Source of the DNA: Candidatus Propionivibrio dominans
Lineage (GTDB): Bacteria > Pseudomonadota > Gammaproteobacteria > Burkholderiales > Rhodocyclaceae
Length of the DNA: 64,000 nt
NCBI GenBank assembly: GCA_016709335.1
Contig: JADJNC010000014.1
Span: 101,464 to 165,463, forward strand
Reading direction: 5' to 3'
In this document: positions 60,201 through 64,000 of the stretch, piece by piece
Position numbering within the stretch: the first letter of the stretch is position 1
Layout: each line of letters opens with the position of its first letter
Notes under the pieces: model-generated
What the model was told of the DNA's origin: nothing
The model's database searches: none
The model's input: only the letters and a program-made list of their open reading frames with translations
Position numbers and translations under genes: made by a program

Positions 60201-62066
60201 GCGGGCCCGAACTTCGATATCATCACTGCCGGCGGCACCGCTAGCGGCAGTTTTGCTACCCTCAACGTCTATTCGGGAATCAATGGCGCGATCGTTGGCA
60301 GTGTCTATCGTCTGAACTACAGCGGCGTTCTTTGCAGCGGCATCTGCTGGGACGGCGGCGCCGGCACACTGAACTGGATGGACGCTCTCAACTGGACCAC
60401 CGACGTTGTGCCCACGTCCCCTTTCGATGTCGAGATTAAGGACCTCGGCGGTGCCACGATTCTTTTTTCTGCTTTATCAAATGAAACCGTCAAGAGCCTG
60501 ACTTTCCTGGGTAACGATGCACTATCGATTTCTGCCGGTTCGCTGACTTTCAGCAATGCCTCGTCGATGACCAATGCAGCACTCAATCTGTCGGGCGGTA
60601 CACTCAATGCCAACGGCAACCTGGCCCTCAAAAACCTCAACTTTACAGGCGGTGCTTTCAACATCGGGTCCGGCGCGACGATGACGCTGAGCGGCGCATC
60701 GACCTGGGCCACCGGCAGCGCCATCAGCGGGCCGGGAACGCTGGCCATCAGCGGCACCGGCACGCTGGCGCTGACCACCATCGCCGACCGCGTGTTGAAC
60801 GGTGCGACACTCAACAACGCCGGCCTCATCACCTCGGCGATGGGTACCCGCAACCTGTACGTCAACGGCGGTGCGGTGATCAACAACAGCGGCACCTACC
60901 AGTTCCAGTCCGGCAGCAACGACGCAATCAATCGCAATTCGGGCGCCGGCACCTTCAACAACACCGGCACGCTCGAGAGCCTGAGCGCCAACGCCAACCT
61001 CATCAGCGTCGCCTTCAACAATACCGGCGGCACGCTGGAGGCGAGCGGGGCGAACAATCTGACGATCAATGCGCCGACCAGTCATAGCGGTGCGCTAACG
61101 ATCAGCGGCAACAACGTGTTCCTCTCGGGCGGCGCACAAGCCTTCGCCGACGGCAGCAGCGTCAGTGGCCGGCTGAACCTGTCCGGCGCCGCCGCCACGT
61201 TTGGCAGCACCACGGTGAACGGCCTGATCAACTACACCGCCGGCAGCCTGGGCATCGGTTCCGGCGATACCCTGACGGCGGCTGGCGGACTCAACTGGGC
61301 CACCGGCAACGCCATCAGCGGGCCAGGAACGCTGTCGATCCCGACGGGCCAGACGCTGGCGCTGACTACCATAAGCGACCGTGTGCTGGACAACGCGAGA
61401 CTCGACAACGCCGGCACCATCAGCTCGGCGATGGGGACACGCAACCTGTTCGTCAACAACGGCGCGGTGATCAACAACAGCGGGCTTTACCAGTTCCAGT
61501 CCGGCAGCAACGACGCCATCAATCGCAATTCGGGCGTCGGCACCTTCAACAACACCGGCACGCTCGAGAGCCCTGAGCGCCAACGCCAACCTCATCAGCG
61601 TCGCCTTCAACAATACCGGCGGCACTCTGGCGGCGAGCGGGGCGAACAATCTGACGATCAATGCGCCCAGCAACTTCAGCGGCGCCTTGACCCTGAGCGG
61701 CAACAACGTCTTCCTCTCCGGTGGTGCGCAGAACTTTGCCGACGGCAGCGTAATCAGCGGGCGTCTGAACCTGTCCGGCGCCGCCGCCACGTTTGGCAGC
61801 ACCACGGTCAACGGCATGATCAACTACACCGCCGGCACGCTCGGCATCACCGATGGCGATACCCTGACGGCAACCGGCGGACTCAACTGGGCCACCGGCA
61901 ACGCCATCAGCGGGCCGGGAACGCTGTCGATCCCGACGGGCCAGACGCTGGCGCTGACTACCATAAGCGACCGTGTGCTGGACAACGTGAGACTCGACAA
62001 CGCCGGCACCATCAGCTCGGCGATGGGGACGCGCAACCTGTTCGTCAACAACGGCGCGGTGATTAA
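57126..62066 (+). CDS. exoprotein, fourth in-frame segment
   Basis: Continuation of the exoprotein in a frame open to 62066, exoprotein-like up to 61571. It has Gly/Asn/Thr-rich beta-helix repeats with recurring GTWNNTGTI-type strands, a different Cys-containing stretch (GVLCSGICWDGGAGTLNWMD, about 60326-60385) resembling the NWxxx blocks of surface beta-helix proteins, and then the 591-bp repeats. An extra C in 61571-61573 (AGCCCTGAGC for AGCCTGAGC in other copies) shifts the frame; the sequence after that in this frame is nonsense. Confidence 0.75.
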   Translation: MGTNKKISLNSKASSSYLYIKGSSAQTIGVTAGSTGSIEFVGDGYQHFVTPVGSPTLILDKDVTVKMTGFGGVGGGGSFWDSTRPWILNGAFNVNVNAPSAIVTTNVANITRAGGSTVNVQAGTLRLNGADGDADYNGAWDIASTAILNLNHSGTRTLGAGFLATGSGRISNQSGTLNINGMGNNTLRFGGTATTNFNSAITIGGLDAAGVFGINANVVSSGLIDYTSGSALSIGAGSTLTANGGMNWGTGSTVSGGGTLLIPTGQTLALTGGSKFLTNATITNQGTTSLNLTAGNVLYLSTNAAITNSGTWTFAAAGANGVVTNSGASTITNTGVVQNTGAGTASFGGTSTTFASTGGSYANSGSGVMNLGSGVSNAYSGTTTFTGSGVTLSTGTHAFAVGSVLNGPFTLGAATATFNNTTANGLIDFTGSGTLTVNAGNTLTVNGGLNWSGGGAINGAGALTINSVFNWNGGTISGTGVLNTNGTVNVTAPVVGILSGKTWNNTGTINIPLGSGGLELNSATINNLAGGSINIASADATPIYTFGGGVVNNAGIFTYNNAASVGINTALNNTGTVDVQSGTLSFTQGGYSGGVINIASGHTLNWSKGVNPWQFDNGTVVQGGGTLNLTSGAGTFTGAGSGITVQDVGTTLNIAGANISASGNITVGAGGTLGMMGGSATFNPGSVVNIQSGATLGVSAISVNLGMNATIAGAINVGIGGIATIAPTSGTLTPSSITVVGSSSYDTAHLNFTAPNGAITVPNVTTNNGGAIAFGSDVTIGNLSILGFTGGLVGPGNVVLAAGGTHLWNTGGFAGGINVTIAPGANLTINTPALKQITNATFVNQGTISWNDGDIDLEGAAILNNSGAFNIALAGSRTLGNVFAGPGTLALTNTGTITKTVANSATFDGSVTLTNASTGSLNVNGGTLQVNNFALNTNSGVISGSGTLNLGGATLTNSGTIKPGGTGAAGTLSITGNLVNSGSGTIEAELGGTTAGTQYDVLAVSGNVTLGGTLNSTLINSYVPTAGPNFDIITAGGTASGSFATLNVYSGINGAIVGSVYRLNYSGVLCSGICWDGGAGTLNWMDALNWTTDVVPTSPFDVEIKDLGGATILFSALSNETVKSLTFLGNDALSISAGSLTFSNASSMTNAALNLSGGTLNANGNLALKNLNFTGGAFNIGSGATMTLSGASTWATGSAISGPGTLAISGTGTLALTTIADRVLNGATLNNAGLITSAMGTRNLYVNGGAVINNSGTYQFQSGSNDAINRNSGAGTFNNTGTLESLSANANLISVAFNNTGGTLEASGANNLTINAPTSHSGALTISGNNVFLSGGAQAFADGSSVSGRLNLSGAAATFGSTTVNGLINYTAGSLGIGSGDTLTAAGGLNWATGNAISGPGTLSIPTGQTLALTTISDRVLDNARLDNAGTISSAMGTRNLFVNNGAVINNSGLYQFQSGSNDAINRNSGVGTFNNTGTLESPERQRQPHQRRLQQYRRHSGGERGEQSDDQCAQQLQRRLDPERQQRLPLRWCAELCRRQRNQRASEPVRRRRHVWQHHGQRHDQLHRRHARHHRWRYPDGNRRTQLGHRQRHQRAGNAVDPDGPDAGADYHKRPCAGQRETRQRRHHQLGDGDAQPVRQQRRGD

Positions 62067-64000
62067 CAACAGCGGGCTCTTCCAGTTCCAGTCCGGCAGT
62101 AACGACGCCATCAACCGCAATTCGGGCGCCGGCACCTTCAACAACACCGGCACGATCGAGAGCCTGAGCGCCAACGCCAACCTCATCAGCGTCGCCTTCA
62201 ACAATACCGGCGGCACTCTGGCGGCGAGCGGGGCGAACAATCTGACGATCAATGCGCCCAGCAACTTCAGCGGCGCCTTGACCCTGAGCGGCAACAACGT
62301 GTTCCTCTCGGGCGGCGCACAAGCCTTCGCCGACGGTAGCAGCGTCAGTGGCCGGCTGAACCTGTCCGGCGCCACTGCCACGTTTGGCAGCACCACGGTG
62401 AACGGCCTGATCAACTACACCGCCGGCAGCCTGGGCATCGGCGCCGGCGATACCCTGACGGCGGCCGGCGGACTCAACTGGGCCACTGGCAACGCCATCA
62501 GCGGGCCGGGAACGCTGTCGATCCCGACGGGCCAGACGCTGGCGCTGACCACCGTAAGCGACCGCGTGCTGGACAACGCGAGACTCGACAACGCCGGCAC
62601 CATCAGCTCGGCGATGGGGTCGCGCAACCTGTTCGTCAACAACGGCGCGGTGATCAACAACAGCGGGCTTTACCAGTTCCAGTCCGGCAGCAACGACGCC
62701 ATCAATCGCAATTCGGGCGTCGGCACCTTCAACAACACCGGCACGCTCGAGAGCCTGAGCGCCAACGCCAACCTCATCAGCGTCGCCTTCAACAATACCG
62801 GCGGCACTCTGGCGGCGAGCGGGGCGAACAATCTGACGATCAATGCGCCCAGCAACTTCAGCGGCGCCTTGACCCTGAGCGGCAACAACGTCTTCCTCGC
62901 CGGTGGTGCGCAGAACTTTGCCGACGGCAGCGTAATCAGCGGTCTGCTGAACCTGTCCGGCGCCGCCGCCACGTTTGGCAGCACCACGGTGAACGGCCTG
63001 ATCAACTACACCGCCGGCAGCCTGGGCATCGGCGCCGGCGATACCCTGACGGCGGCCGGCGGACTCAACTGGGCCACCGGCAACGCCATCAGCGGGCCAG
63101 GCACGCTGGCGATCCCCACGGGCCAGACGCTGGCGCTGACCACCACCGCCGACCGCGTGCTGGACAACGTGAGACTCGACAACGCCGGCATCATCAGCTC
63201 GGCGATGGGGTCGCGCAACCTGTTCGTCAACAACGGCGCAGTGATCAACAACAGCGGGCTCTACCAGTTCCAGAGTGGCAGCAACGACGCCATCAACCGC
63301 AATTCGGGTGCCGGCACCTTCAACAACACCGGCAGCATCGACAGCCAGTCGGCCGGCGCAGCGGTGGTCGGTGTGACGCTCAACAACACCGGCGGTACCC
63401 TGTCGAACGGCACCAGTGCCAACCTGTCCATCGGCACGGCCACCACTCATTCCGGCGCACTAACGATCAGCGGCAACAACGTGTTTCTGTCGGGCGGCGC
63501 ACAAGCCTTCGCCGACGGCAGCAGCGTCAGTGGCCTGCTGAACCTGTCCGGCGCCACTGCCACGTTTGGCAGCACCATGGTCAACGGCCTGATCAACTAC
63601 ACCGGCGGAACGCTCGGCATCACCAATGGCGATACCCTGACGGCAAATGGCGGGCTCAACTGGGCCACTGGCAACGCCATCAGCGGGCCGGGAACGCTGT
63701 CGATCCCGACGGGCCAGACGCTGGCGCTGACCACCACCGCCGACCGCGTACTGGACAACGCAACGCTCAACAACGCCGGCACCATCAGCTCGGCCATGGG
63801 CTCGCGCAACCTGTACGTCAATAACGGCGCAGTGATCAACAACAGCGGGCTCTACCAGTTCCAGAGTGGCAGCAACGACGCCATCAACCGCAATTCGGGT
63901 GCCGGCACCTTCAACAACACCGGCAGCATCGACAGCCAGTCGGCCGGCGCAGCAGTCGCCAATGTGACGCTCAACAACACCGGCGGCACACTGGCGGCGA
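60720..64000 (+). repeat. tandem repeat family 3 (591 bp, at least 5.5 copies, continues past window)
   Basis: The segment coding AISGPGTL recurs at 60720, 61311, 61903, 62494, 63085 and 63676. Spacing is 591 bp (197 codons) each time, except for one unit lengthened by the inserted C. Each unit encodes ...TLALTTxxDRVLDNxxLDNAG and FQFQSGSNDAINRNSG. The array runs to the window end. Confidence 0.9.
61573..64000 (+). CDS. exoprotein, fifth segment, 3' end outside window
   Basis: After the extra C at 61571-61573 the correct frame continues from 61573 (LSANANLISVAFNNTGGTLA) without a stop to the last base. It consists of successive 197-residue repeats. No C-terminal domain has been reached, so the mature protein is longer than 4900 residues if the indels are errors. 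Confidence 0.75.
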   Translation, partial: MSANANLISVAFNNTGGTLAASGANNLTINAPSNFSGALTLSGNNVFLSGGAQNFADGSVISGRLNLSGAAATFGSTTVNGMINYTAGTLGITDGDTLTATGGLNWATGNAISGPGTLSIPTGQTLALTTISDRVLDNVRLDNAGTISSAMGTRNLFVNNGAVINNSGLFQFQSGSNDAINRNSGAGTFNNTGTIESLSANANLISVAFNNTGGTLAASGANNLTINAPSNFSGALTLSGNNVFLSGGAQAFADGSSVSGRLNLSGATATFGSTTVNGLINYTAGSLGIGAGDTLTAAGGLNWATGNAISGPGTLSIPTGQTLALTTVSDRVLDNARLDNAGTISSAMGSRNLFVNNGAVINNSGLYQFQSGSNDAINRNSGVGTFNNTGTLESLSANANLISVAFNNTGGTLAASGANNLTINAPSNFSGALTLSGNNVFLAGGAQNFADGSVISGLLNLSGAAATFGSTTVNGLINYTAGSLGIGAGDTLTAAGGLNWATGNAISGPGTLAIPTGQTLALTTTADRVLDNVRLDNAGIISSAMGSRNLFVNNGAVINNSGLYQFQSGSNDAINRNSGAGTFNNTGSIDSQSAGAAVVGVTLNNTGGTLSNGTSANLSIGTATTHSGALTISGNNVFLSGGAQAFADGSSVSGLLNLSGATATFGSTMVNGLINYTGGTLGITNGDTLTANGGLNWATGNAISGPGTLSIPTGQTLALTTTADRVLDNATLNNAGTISSAMGSRNLYVNNGAVINNSGLYQFQSGSNDAINRNSGAGTFNNTGSIDSQSAGAAVANVTLNNTGGTLAA

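Noticed and set aside
61546..63450. A 634-codon minus-strand open frame opposite the 591-bp repeats
   Set aside because: Same reason: its repeat period is exactly that of the plus-strand gene and it resembles no protein family.
49176..64000. CRISPR array or other non-coding repeat locus
   Set aside because: The repeats are hundreds of bases long, directly adjacent and in coding frame, with no short repeat-spacer pattern.

Overview
The window looks like a GC-rich betaproteobacterial chromosome segment, probably from the Rhodocyclales (Accumulibacter/Dechloromonas-like). The basis is the dapA-bamC-metallohydrolase order, a tandem pair of cyanophycin synthetase genes, a fused siroheme decarboxylase of the heme d1 pathway and codon usage. 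This taxonomic call is an inference; no rRNA or tRNA gene was seen.

Layout. Positions 1-2626 (minus strand) hold an operon of a small unknown protein, a membrane protein and a DyP-type peroxidase that runs off the window and carries a frameshift. Positions 3027-3721 hold a FitAB/VapBC-type toxin-antitoxin pair with a palindromic operator candidate. Positions 4022-7338 hold recQ, a DUF3301 protein and a secreted DUF4399 protein. Positions 7437-9094 hold a 168-bp MITE-like hairpin abutting an IS701-family element flanked by CTAG duplications. Positions 9091-13226 (minus) hold a tightly coupled four-gene operon: MBOAT-like acyltransferase, AMP-forming ligase, acyl carrier protein and isocitrate-lyase/PEP-mutase-family enzyme. 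The first three match the DltB/DltA/DltC logic of D-alanylation, but the lyase replaces DltD. Positions 13942-16853 (plus) hold a large protein with a transthyretin-like N-terminal domain, a DUF1360 protein and a small Cys-Cys-Gly protein.

The most striking region is 16893-36301, about 19 kb entirely on the minus strand. From its 5' end it encodes a deoxyribosyltransferase/TIR-like protein with TPR-type and Rossmann-like segments, a lysozyme-like protein, a metacaspase-like peptidase, a 1995-residue protein with two lipase-type hydrolase domains plus a CHAT protease, a GH13 amylase, an M15 endolysin-type peptidase, a patatin-like phospholipase, a second deoxyribosyltransferase-like/TRAFs-binding-like protein, a multi-spanning membrane protein with a cytosolic tail, and two membrane-anchored TIR proteins. 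Together they could attack NAD, lipids, proteins, peptidoglycan and glucans, and no signal peptide is evident on the soluble enzymes. I read it as a candidate conflict, programmed-death or lysis island. That is an inference.

Positions 36754-48947 return to housekeeping and metabolic genes: nirDL-type siroheme decarboxylase, two cyanophycin synthetases, a MoxR/DUF58 pair, a histone-deacetylase-fold amidohydrolase, dapA, bamC and a YycJ-like metallohydrolase. From 49176 to the window end there is a giant two-partner-secretion (filamentous haemagglutinin-like) exoprotein gene. It contains three different families of long, nearly identical tandem repeats (about 690, 792 and 591 bp) and is interrupted by many single-base indels concentrated in the repeats. 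These may be assembly errors or real decay.
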